Positions 9,182-15,189 of a stretch of 63,305 bases of DNA are shown piece by piece. Both the position numbers and the translations under genes were made by a program. Position 1 is the stretch's first letter. Each line of letters begins with the position of its first letter. Origin of the DNA: an uncultured Oscillospiraceae bacterium (GTDB lineage: Bacteria; Bacillota; Clostridia; Oscillospirales; Acutalibacteraceae); NCBI GenBank assembly GCA_900547105.1, contig URFL01000013.1, positions 1-63,305 on the forward strand, written 5' to 3'. The notes under the pieces were generated by a model, which was not told where the DNA came from, did not search any database, and saw only the letters and a list, made by a program, of their open reading frames with translations.

Positions 9182-9330
9182 GCAGCTCCTTTCGATGATA
9201 GTATCTCAGATAACTTTTACTTGCTCTCCGCACATGGCGCACGGGTATCATTGCCGAAGGCAATACCACTCGCCGTAAGGCGAAATATAACTGAAAAAGC
9301 ACTTAAGCCTTACGCTTAAGTGCTTTTTCA
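9182..9330. other. Noncoding stretch ending in the tRNA operon terminator
   Basis: Positions 9293-9329 form a perfect 16-bp stem (GAAAAAGCACTTAAGC with GCTTAAGTGCTTTTTC) around CTTAC. On the minus strand, right after the tRNA-Cys CCA, it gives a T-rich 3' side and so serves as the tRNA transcript terminator. A small CGCC/GGCG hairpin is at about 9271-9282. Nothing else is seen. Confidence 0.75.
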
Positions 9331-9405
9331 TGGAGGCGCCACCCAGATTTGAACTGGGGAATCAGGGTTTTGCAGACCCATGCCTTACCACTTGGCTATG
9401 GCGCC
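9331..9405 (-). tRNA. tRNA-Cys (GCA)
   Basis: On the minus strand the cloverleaf starts GGCGCCATAG and ends with an encoded CCA. The anticodon loop reads CTGCAAA (anticodon GCA), the T-loop is GTTCAAATC, and the acceptor stem GGCGCC pairs perfectly. Last of three co-directional tRNA genes. Confidence 0.95.
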
Positions 9406-9445
9406 ATAATGTAAAAGACGCCAAGGGATTTGACGTCTTTTGTAA

Positions 9446-9521
9446 TGGAGCGGCTTACGAGGCTCGAACTCGCTACCTCCACCTTGGCAAGGTGGCGCTC
9501 TACCAGATGAGCTAAAGCCGC
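9446..9521 (-). tRNA. tRNA-Gly (GCC)
   Basis: On the minus strand the sequence begins GCGGCTTTAGCTCA and ends GTAAGCCGCTCCA with encoded CCA. The anticodon loop TTGCCAA gives anticodon GCC, and the T-loop is GTTCGAGCC. Middle gene of the three-tRNA transcript. Confidence 0.95.
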
Positions 9522-9526
9522 GGATA

Positions 9527-9602
9527 TGGTGCCTCCGGACGGAATCGAACCATCGACACGGGGATTTTCAGTCCCCTGCTCTACCGACTGAGCTACAGAG
9601 GC
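9527..9602 (-). tRNA. tRNA-Phe (GAA)
   Basis: On the minus strand the sequence begins GCCTCTGTAGCTCAG and ends GGAGGCACCA with encoded CCA. The anticodon loop CTGAAAA gives anticodon GAA. First gene of the tRNA transcript, directly behind a near-consensus promoter. Confidence 0.95.
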
Positions 9603-9640
9603 GTAGCCATGACCGCTTGCTGTGAAGCGGAACGCTGGTT

Positions 9641-9669
9641 ATTATAGCATTCCGCCATCCGTTTGTCAA
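9641..9669 (-). promoter_or_regulatory. Promoter of the tRNA-Phe-Gly-Cys transcript
   Basis: Reading the minus strand: TTGACA (9669-9664), 17-base spacer, TATAAT (9646-9641), both hexamers exact consensus, about 40 bases before tRNA-Phe. Confidence 0.9.
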
Positions 9670-9733
9670 GGCTTAATTTGGAAAAAGCTGAAAAACAGCA
9701 AAACTTTTTTGCGGTGCTGTCCAAAGCGCTCTG

Positions 9734-9949
9734 TCAGCGACGGCGCAGCCGGTCTTGCAGGTGGCGTATACGCTCGCGGCGGGCGGCGGTGGCGGCGGGG
9801 TCAAGACGATAGCCGTCGCCGTCCGACTGCACCACATCGCCGGGGCGCACGCCATCCGGCAGAGCCGTCAGCGGCAGCGGGTGCAGCGCCTCCTGCTCGT
9901 CCTGCAGCACGGCGATATCTTCTTCGATGCGATCCACGATATAGGTCAC
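9734..9949 (-). CDS. DUF3006 family small protein
   Basis: 71 residues from a GTG start at 9949, which overlaps the stop of the upstream gene (GTGA); an AAAGGAG ribosome site lies 9 bases upstream. The N-terminal strand pattern VTYIVDRIEEDIAVLQDEQ and the middle LPDGVRPGDVV match the DUF3006 family, small beta-rich proteins often encoded beside ComEC-like beta-lactamase-fold proteins in Firmicutes. The C-terminal third is Arg-rich and helical. Molecular function is unknown. Third gene of the repressor operon. Confidence 0.75.
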   Translation of the reverse strand: MTYIVDRIEEDIAVLQDEQEALHPLPLTALPDGVRPGDVVQSDGDGYRLDPAATAARRERIRHLQDRLRRR

Positions 9950-10905
9950 GATGTCGGCTCCTTTCCGGTTTCGGTGGTGACGGTCAGCTTGTCGCCGTCG
10001 GTGGTCATGATGATGGTGCCCTGGCGGTCGGTGCGCCAAACGTGGGTATGGCGCTGTTGCAGCAGCGCCAGTGTTTCGGGGTGGGGGTGGCCGTAGCGGT
10101 TGTTTTCGCCGCAGGAGATGACCGCGTGGTCGGGGGCGACGGTCGCCAAGAAGGTGGAGCTGGTGGAGGAATGGCTGCCGTGGTGACCGACCTTCAGCAC
10201 ATCGGCGCGCAGATCGGTGCCGCTGCTGATGAGGGCGTTTTCGGCTTTCTTTTCCGCGTCGCCCATCATCAAGAACCGGCGGTTGCCAAAGGACACGCGG
10301 CACACCACCGACATATTGTTGCTGTCGGCGAAATCACCTTGCGGCCCCAAAATGTCCATCGTGGCGTCGCCCAGCGCGTATTGCTGTCCCGGGGCGGTGT
10401 CGGTGACCGGAATGTCCCGATCCAGCATGGTGGTCAGCAGGCGCTCGTAGCTGTAGCTGGTGGGGGTGTTGTCGTCATCCATGTAGTGCATCAGCACCCG
10501 GTCGACGGGGAACGCTTCCAGCACATCCGGCAGCCCGCCAATGTGGTCGGCATCGGGATGGGTGGCGATGACATAATCCAGCCGATCGACCCCTTGACCG
10601 CGCAGATAGTCCACCACTTTTTTGCCGGAGGACGGCTCGCCGCCGTCGATCAGCATTTGGTGGGTACCGCAGCGGATCAGCGCGGAATCGGCGTTGCCGA
10701 CATCCAGAAAGTGTACCTGCAGCTCGCCGTCCGGCAGCGAGGAGGTTTGGTTGACACCGGCTTGCTGCAGCAGGCTTTGCCAGGTCAGTGTGGGTGTGAT
10801 CGGGGTGGGCAGCAGGCTGTTGACGGTGACGAACAGGGCGGCCAGCGCCAGACTGGCGACCGTGATCCAAAGGCCGTGCTTTTGGCGGCGGGATGTACGA
10901 CTCAT
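9946..10905 (-). CDS. ComEC/Rec2-like metallo-beta-lactamase-fold protein
   Basis: 319 residues. One N-terminal transmembrane or signal segment (about 11-30) is followed by an extracytoplasmic metallo-beta-lactamase domain. Metal motifs are visible: THPDADHIGG (the HxDxDH signature), MGDAEKKAEN and the late VGHHGSHSSTS plus ISCGENNRYGHPHPETL. It resembles the detached hydrolase domain of ComEC, the DNA uptake channel, but lacks the multi-membrane channel part. Such stand-alone proteins may be nucleases or phosphodiesterases; activity here is not established. It is 29 bases downstream of the phage-type repressor and overlaps the DUF3006 gene by 4 bases, so the three genes are almost certainly co-transcribed. 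Confidence 0.85.
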   Translation of the reverse strand: MSRTSRRQKHGLWITVASLALAALFVTVNSLLPTPITPTLTWQSLLQQAGVNQTSSLPDGELQVHFLDVGNADSALIRCGTHQMLIDGGEPSSGKKVVDYLRGQGVDRLDYVIATHPDADHIGGLPDVLEAFPVDRVLMHYMDDDNTPTSYSYERLLTTMLDRDIPVTDTAPGQQYALGDATMDILGPQGDFADSNNMSVVCRVSFGNRRFLMMGDAEKKAENALISSGTDLRADVLKVGHHGSHSSTSSTFLATVAPDHAVISCGENNRYGHPHPETLALLQQRHTHVWRTDRQGTIIMTTDGDKLTVTTETGKEPTS

Positions 10906-10934
10906 AACGGCTCCTCCTGTGGGCTATGGGCGGG

Positions 10935-11567
10935 TTAAAATTTGCGCTTGCTTTCCATTACGCGACCGAGGATGCGCACCTGTGCGGCGGCTTCGCCCTC
11001 GAACCGGCGGGGGGGATAGTAGGGGTTGACGCTGAGCAGCTCGATGCCGTCGGCGAGGTTGCGCACCTGTTTGACGGTGCCCTCTTCTTCGTTGATGATG
11101 GCAACGGCGTAGTCGCCGGAGTCGACGGCGGGCTGTTTGCGCACCAGCACCAGATCGCCCTCGTTGAGCAGGGGGGTCATGCTGTCGCCAGTGACCCGCA
11201 GCCAGCAATACTCCTCGCCGGGCTGGATAGAGGAGGCGGTGGCGGGTTCGTAGCCCACGACCTCTTGGAACACGGCACCGCCGTAGCCGGCACGCACCGC
11301 GCCCAGAATCGGCAGTTGCACCAGCGGGGCGGGAGCGTCGTGGGCGGCGGGGGCGTTCTCGCGCCCCGCCAGCCAGTCCGCCGACACGGCATAGTGGCGC
11401 GCCAGCAGCTCCAGCGTGGCGCGGCTGATGTTGACGGTGGCGCCACGTTCCCACCGCATGACGGTGGATTTGTTAACACCCAGCACCCGTGCGACCTGAT
11501 CCAGCGTTTCGCGGTGTTGCTCGCGGCAGGCGCGCAGGCGCTGCGCGGTGAGGTTTGGTGACGACAT
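10935..11567 (-). CDS. Phage-type repressor, XRE HTH plus S24 self-cleaving domain
   Basis: 210 residues. An N-terminal XRE helix-turn-helix (about 8-65, TLDQVARVLGVNKSTVMRWE) is followed by a LexA/CI-type S24 peptidase domain. The likely cleavage site is Ala-Gly in GAVRAGYGG, the catalytic serine lies in VTGDSMTPLLNEGD and the catalytic lysine near GTVKQV. Such repressors cut themselves when RecA is activated by DNA damage. The XRE head distinguishes it from chromosomal LexA. The start at 11567 follows AAGGAGG. It is transcribed away from the head operon, whose promoter lies back to back with its own, so it is the natural candidate regulator of the phage-derived genes. Confidence 0.92.
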   Translation of the reverse strand: MSSPNLTAQRLRACREQHRETLDQVARVLGVNKSTVMRWERGATVNISRATLELLARHYAVSADWLAGRENAPAAHDAPAPLVQLPILGAVRAGYGGAVFQEVVGYEPATASSIQPGEEYCWLRVTGDSMTPLLNEGDLVLVRKQPAVDSGDYAVAIINEEEGTVKQVRNLADGIELLSVNPYYPPRRFEGEAAAQVRILGRVMESKRKF

Positions 11568-11619
11568 GAGGGATTCCTCCTTGGGGCAACGGGAACGATG
11601 CCCGGCATTTGATAGATTA

Positions 11620-11647
11620 AGTATAGCACATTTTGCAACAAGGTCAA
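11620..11647 (-). promoter_or_regulatory. Promoter of the S24 repressor operon
   Basis: Reading the minus strand: TTGACC (11647-11642), 16-base spacer, TATACT (11625-11620), about 50 bases before the repressor start. Its spacer is almost wholly occupied by a candidate operator (11626-11638), which would allow autoregulation. Confidence 0.75.
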
Positions 11648-11677
11648 TATGATTTTTAAAAAAGTTGCAAATTGCAC
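11626..11677. promoter_or_regulatory. Pair of candidate repressor operators
   Basis: Two related 13-base sites lie 39 bases apart centre to centre: GCACATTTTGCAA (11626-11638) inside the repressor promoter and TTGCAAATTGCAC (11665-11677) abutting the -35 of the head operon promoter. Read in the same sense they differ at few positions and share half-sites TTGCAA and TGCAC. A third copy, TTGCAAATTGCAA, lies at 13436-13448 inside the head operon. That the S24 repressor binds them is inference from position and symmetry. Confidence 0.5.
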
Positions 11678-11706
11678 TTGACAAGAAAGAAAAATGAGGG
11701 TATCAT
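11678..11706 (+). promoter_or_regulatory. Promoter of the phage head operon
   Basis: TTGACA (11678-11683), exactly 17 bases, TATCAT (11701-11706), divergent from the repressor promoter. The next 7 bases, AGAATTA, and the SOS box after them are the same as in front of the fibre/lysis operon at 48.75 kb. Confidence 0.85.
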
Positions 11707-11713
11707 AGAATTA

Positions 11714-11725
11714 GAACATTTGTTC
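11714..11725 (+). promoter_or_regulatory. SOS-type box at the head operon transcription start
   Basis: GAACATTTGTTC, a perfect match to the Gram-positive LexA core GAAC-N4-GTTC, centred about 13 bases after the -10 and so covering the expected transcription start. The same box sits at the same place before the lysis operon. Confidence 0.8.
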
Positions 11726-12831
11726 GGTTACTTCGCGGGGCGAGTGTGAGGGGAACCAATGCATAGATCGGCGGCAGGGAAGGCGCCGCCGCTTGTGGGT
11801 GCGATTGCCTGATTCTTCCTTGCTATCTGACGGTAGGCGCAAGCCTTTTCCTTGAGGAGAAGGTGCTGAGCGTAGCGCAGCGGATGAGGTGTCTGTAATC
11901 TATACCATTTTAGCCATATTATGGTTACGCATATTCTTATTTGGCAAACAACCATCAGAATGCAGAAAACAACGAGCTTTCCACCTCATCCACCGCCGTT
12001 CGGCGGTCCCCCTTTTTCTCCCGAAGACGGGCCCCTTTTGTCGGCTGCGCCGACATTTCCCCCGCACGCGGGGGAATCACCTCCGAGGGGAAGGCATGCG
12101 GGGATTCTTCTTTCCTCTTGTCAAGCGGGGAAATTACCTCGAAGGGGAAGGCTTGAGGAGACTCTGCGTTTGCTAAAAGCGGTGCATAATTTAAGCGGTG
12201 CATAATTTTGTGGCGGGCGCAAGCCTCCCTCTGATGAGGGAGGTGGTTTTTTGAACAGCAAAAAGACTGAGGAAGAGAGAAATCAGTACATACTTTTGGT
12301 GCTGCAAAAACCTTTTCTCTCCCTCAGTTTCGCTGGCGCTCGACAGCTCCCTCGTCAGAGGGAGCCGGCAGGGTTTCTATGTTCCCCCCTGTCATTCTGA
12401 GCGAAGCGAAGGATCTTTTATCCAGAAATCTCGTTTGATGTGGAGGAAAACGGTAAGGTGACACCTCATCCGTCACGACCTGCGGTCGCGCCACCTTCCC
12501 CTCGAAGGGGAAGGCTTTTGCACGCTGCTGATTTGCAATATATCCTCCGAGGGGAAGGTTTGATGAGCTGCATCTTTACCGACAGAGGGAGGGGATCATC
12601 TCGAAGGGGAAGGCTTGCGGGGTGGTTGCTTTTCATCAGACTTCAAAGAAATAGCTTACGAGGTGGCCGCGTTTCATTTGGCTTCGGGAGGAAAGCGAGG
12701 GGCGGTGTGCTCCGCTAAGCGGAGGAGTGCTTCAAAAGGGCTGGAGGGGGCTTCTTTGAAAATGGTTATCGTAACCGGAGGAGAGTAAGAGGGGATGGAG
12801 AAAAATACGTGCAGGAATAAGGAGGCAGAGG
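11726..12831 (+). other. Long leader of the head operon filled with repeats
   Basis: About 1.1 kb without a convincing gene. Near the start, 11771-11793 forms a hairpin (CGGCGGC with GCCGCCG) and a 17-codon frame starts at 11760 (MHRSAAGKAPP...), possibly a remnant. The rest is interspersed repeats: an inverted composite unit at about 11841-12010, fragments of class A to about 12160, a class C pair at about 12216-12376, class D at 12388-12421, and class A at 12462-12517. Coding resumes only at 12832. The repeats seem to have expanded in the leader between promoter and first gene. Confidence 0.7.
11841..12010 (-). repeat. Composite repeat unit, inverted copy (MITE-like)
   Basis: Reads as the reverse orientation of the units at 34038-34234 and 36207-36403: a GCTGAGCG-type arm (11841-11891), a diverged AT-rich core (11892-11978) and an ACCGCC/GGCGGT-type arm. 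The outer CCTTCCCC palindrome on the right is degraded. No ORF inside. Confidence 0.65.
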
Positions 12832-13026
12832 ATGACCATAGCGGAGCTGCGGCGCATGACGGCGGAGGTGCCGGGGGACACGGCGGTGCTTTTGTATATC
12901 GATCGGGCGGTGCCGGTGCAGCAGGTGGCGGATCAACCGGTGGCGTATATTGACGGCTATTTTGAACCCCGCGCCGAACAGGATCGTGACGCGTTGGTGC
13001 TGATTGCAGACAGGAAAGCGGGGTGA
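12832..13026 (+). CDS. Small acidic phage-operon protein, unknown function
   Basis: 64 residues, starting MTIAELRRMTAEVPGD and ending LVLIADRKAG. A full AAGGAGG ribosome site lies 8 bases before the ATG. Predicted as a compact alpha/beta protein with no membrane segment. It is the first gene of the head operon and its stop is 4 bases before the terminase small subunit start. Not recognised; possibly an accessory packaging or regulatory protein by position only. Confidence 0.6.
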   Translation: MTIAELRRMTAEVPGDTAVLLYIDRAVPVQQVADQPVAYIDGYFEPRAEQDRDALVLIADRKAG

Positions 13027-13030
13027 GCGG

Positions 13031-13399
13031 GTGGAGCTTGGGCAAACCGGCAAAATTCGGGCGGCCATTCGGCGCGCCACCGCATACGCCGAAGAAAACC
13101 ATGTGCCGCTGACGGCGGAACGGCTGGCGGCGGAGCTGCAAATGGATGGCGAGACCTTTCGCCGGTATGTCGACCCATCTTATCGGCCGGAGGATCCGGC
13201 TTTTGAACCCGCGCTGCAGGCGATCCGTATCGCCAACACCCAAGCGGTCGCCAGCGTGTTGGAACACGCGCTGACCAAAGGCTCGGGGGTGAATATGCAT
13301 ATGCTGTACTTAAAGCAATACGCCGGATACACCGACCGGGCGGCGGCCGATCCGGTGACCGAGGTGCGCTTTTGCGGCGAAAACGATCTTCCGGAATGA
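13031..13399 (+). CDS. Terminase small subunit-like protein
   Basis: About 122 residues from GTG 13031, chosen because a GGGGTGA site lies just upstream and the ATG at 13004 lies deep in the previous gene. A predicted N-terminal helical DNA-binding region (PLTAERLAAELQMDGETFRRYV) has the look of a helix-turn-helix, and the C-terminal half carries MHMLYLKQYAGYTDR, typical of small terminases. The small subunit recognises DNA and recruits the large subunit during genome packaging. Position directly upstream of the large terminase supports the call. Confidence 0.7.
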   Translation: MELGQTGKIRAAIRRATAYAEENHVPLTAERLAAELQMDGETFRRYVDPSYRPEDPAFEPALQAIRIANTQAVASVLEHALTKGSGVNMHMLYLKQYAGYTDRAAADPVTEVRFCGENDLPE

Positions 13400-13435
13400 C
13401 GCGTGAACGAATTCACCAGACGCTTATTTGAAAAG

Positions 13436-13448
13436 TTGCAAATTGCAA
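13436..13448. promoter_or_regulatory. Internal copy of the candidate repressor operator
   Basis: TTGCAAATTGCAA, palindromic apart from the central base. With its left flank it matches 11659-11676 in the repressor/head promoter region over about 16 bases. It lies 20 bases before the GTG of the next gene, so it may control an internal promoter or block elongation; this is inference. Confidence 0.4.
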
Positions 13449-13468
13449 TATTTAGAAAGGACGACATT

Positions 13469-13654
13469 GTGAAAGACATCATTGAAAGCTATCGGCAGAC
13501 ACGGGAGGCGCTGATCAAACGCCGCGAGGAGCTGTGCCAGCGCAGGGGCGATTATGACCGGCGGATCACCCTGTTGGATTTTGAAATCGGAGAGGTGGAG
13601 GAGGTGCTGCGCACGCTGGCCAAATACGATGAAGAAACCGAAGCAGCCGCCTGA
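13469..13654 (+). CDS. Small coiled-coil protein of the head operon
   Basis: 61 residues from GTG 13469, preceded 8 bases upstream by AAAGG. A longer frame from ATG 13403 lacks a ribosome site. The sequence (KDIIESYRQTREALIKRREEL, then DRRITLLDFEIGEVEEVLRTL in two parts) is almost entirely heptad-like helix, predicting a two-helix coiled coil. It overlaps the large terminase start by 26 bases, so the two are translationally coupled. Function unknown; it could assist the terminase. Confidence 0.6.
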   Translation: MKDIIESYRQTREALIKRREELCQRRGDYDRRITLLDFEIGEVEEVLRTLAKYDEETEAAA

Positions 13655-14957
13655 GCTGCCGTCGGGTGCGCGGTATCTGCCGGACATTGTGGGGCAGGGA
13701 TACCGCCGGTTTTGGGAATGCCGCCGGCGGTATCGGGTGGTGAAAGGCGGCAAGGCTTCCAAAAAATCCTCCACCACCGCGCTGTGGTACATCGTACACA
13801 TGATGAAATATCCCGATGCGAATGTAATGGTGATTCGCAACGTATACCGTACCCACGAAAACAGCACCTTTGCCCAGCTTAAATGGGCGATTCGGCGGTT
13901 GGGGGTGGAGGCGCTGTGGAGCGCCACCCGTTCGCCGCTGGAGTTGATCTACAAACCGACCGGACAACGCATTTTGTTCCGCGGGATGGATCGGGTGGAC
14001 AAGCTGGCATCCACAACGGTGGAGCGGGGCAGCATTTGCTGGGTGTGGGTCGAAGAGGCGTTTGAGCTGCGCAGCGAGGAGGATTTCAACAAGCTGGATC
14101 TGTCCATGCCGCGCGGCGAAGTGTCCCCGCCGCTGTTTAAGCAGACCACCATCACCTTTAATCCGTGGAGCGAACAGCATTGGCTGAAAGCCCGCTTTTT
14201 CGACCAGCCGCATCCGGATGTGCTGGCGATGACCACCAACTATCTTTGCAACGAGTTTTTGGACGACACCGACCGTGCCATTTACGAGGATATGCGGGTG
14301 CGGTTCCCGCGGCGATACGCGGTGGCGGGGCTGGGCGAATGGGGCGTGGAAGAGGGGCTGGTGTTTGAACGCTGGCGGGTCGAAAGCTTTGATCCGCGAG
14401 CGCTGCCGGAGGGGTATCGCCATGTGTTTGGGCTGGATTACGGCTATGCGAACGACCCCACCGCGTTTATCGCGGCGGCGGTGAGCACAGCCCAGCGGCG
14501 GCTGTACATTTACGACGAGCATTACGAAAAGCGGATGCTGAACAGCGATATTGCCCGCATGATCCGCGACAAGGGGTATGCCAAGGAGCGCATCCGCGCC
14601 GACAGCGCCGAGCCAAAGTCCAACGAGGAGCTGCGGCGACTGGGGATCGGGCGCATTGCTCCCGCGATCAAGGGGGCGGATTCGGTGCTGCACGGCATTG
14701 CGCGGCTGCAGGAATACGAGATGGTGGTGCATCCCGCTTGCCGCCACACCATTGCTGAGCTGTCAGCGTATTGCTGGGAGCAGGACGCGGCGGGGCGCAC
14801 CATCAATCGCCCCGCCGACCGGGATAATCACCTGATGGATGCGCTGCGGTACGCGATGGCGGATGTACCGCCGCCGCGGGAGCAAGCGCCGCGCTCCGTG
14901 CCTCGCCGCGACCCGAGCGGGGTGCTGCCGGTGCATTTTCGCGGACATTGGGCATGA
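13629..14957 (+). CDS. Terminase large subunit, PBSX type
   Basis: Packaging ATPase and headful nuclease, 442 residues from ATG 13629 inside the preceding gene. The N-terminal ATPase carries a Walker A variant VVKGGKASKKSST (near residue 38) and Walker B ICWVWVEEA (near residue 137), followed by the coupling motif TTITFNPWS. The C-terminal RNase H-like nuclease shows its acidic residues in GLDYGYANDPTAF, ADSAEPKSNEEL and DRDNHLMDALRYA. All catalytic motifs are intact. The layout matches the terminase of PBSX-like elements, which can package host DNA non-specifically; whether this one does is not known. Confidence 0.93.
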   Translation: MKKPKQPPELPSGARYLPDIVGQGYRRFWECRRRYRVVKGGKASKKSSTTALWYIVHMMKYPDANVMVIRNVYRTHENSTFAQLKWAIRRLGVEALWSATRSPLELIYKPTGQRILFRGMDRVDKLASTTVERGSICWVWVEEAFELRSEEDFNKLDLSMPRGEVSPPLFKQTTITFNPWSEQHWLKARFFDQPHPDVLAMTTNYLCNEFLDDTDRAIYEDMRVRFPRRYAVAGLGEWGVEEGLVFERWRVESFDPRALPEGYRHVFGLDYGYANDPTAFIAAAVSTAQRRLYIYDEHYEKRMLNSDIARMIRDKGYAKERIRADSAEPKSNEELRRLGIGRIAPAIKGADSVLHGIARLQEYEMVVHPACRHTIAELSAYCWEQDAAGRTINRPADRDNHLMDALRYAMADVPPPREQAPRSVPRRDPSGVLPVHFRGHWA

Positions 14958-14973
14958 AGAAAGGAGGGAGTGG

Positions 14974-15171
14974 ATGGCGTTTTTGATGGGAATGGCTGGC
15001 TTTTTGCTGGCGCTGGCGGCGTATGCCGCAGGGCGTTGGCAGGGGCGGCACAGTACCACAGGCAGCCGGCCGACGGCCCTTCCGCCGGACGAAAAGCAAC
15101 GGCAGGAATGGCACAACTTTTGGCATTACGACGGCACGGCGATGCCAAAGCCGCCGGAGGGCGGACGATAA
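14974..15171 (+). CDS. Small single-pass membrane protein of the head operon
   Basis: 65 residues from ATG 14974, directly behind AAGGAGG (14961-14967). An N-terminal transmembrane helix (MAFLMGMAGFLLALAAYAAG) is followed by a hydrophilic tail with QRQEWHNFWHYDG and PKPPEGG. Its strong ribosome site and tight position between terminase and portal show it is real. The family is not recognised. Confidence 0.65.
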   Translation: MAFLMGMAGFLLALAAYAAGRWQGRHSTTGSRPTALPPDEKQRQEWHNFWHYDGTAMPKPPEGGR

Positions 15172-15189
15172 CAGAAAGGAAGTGAGCAT

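Noticed and set aside
9331..11567. Prophage integration at the tRNA genes
   Set aside because: No duplicated tRNA 3' end, integrase or attachment repeat was seen near the head operon or the lysis operon.
12674..14747. Minus-strand frames opposite the terminase genes
   Set aside because: The plus-strand terminase motifs, ribosome sites and tight gene spacing account for the region.
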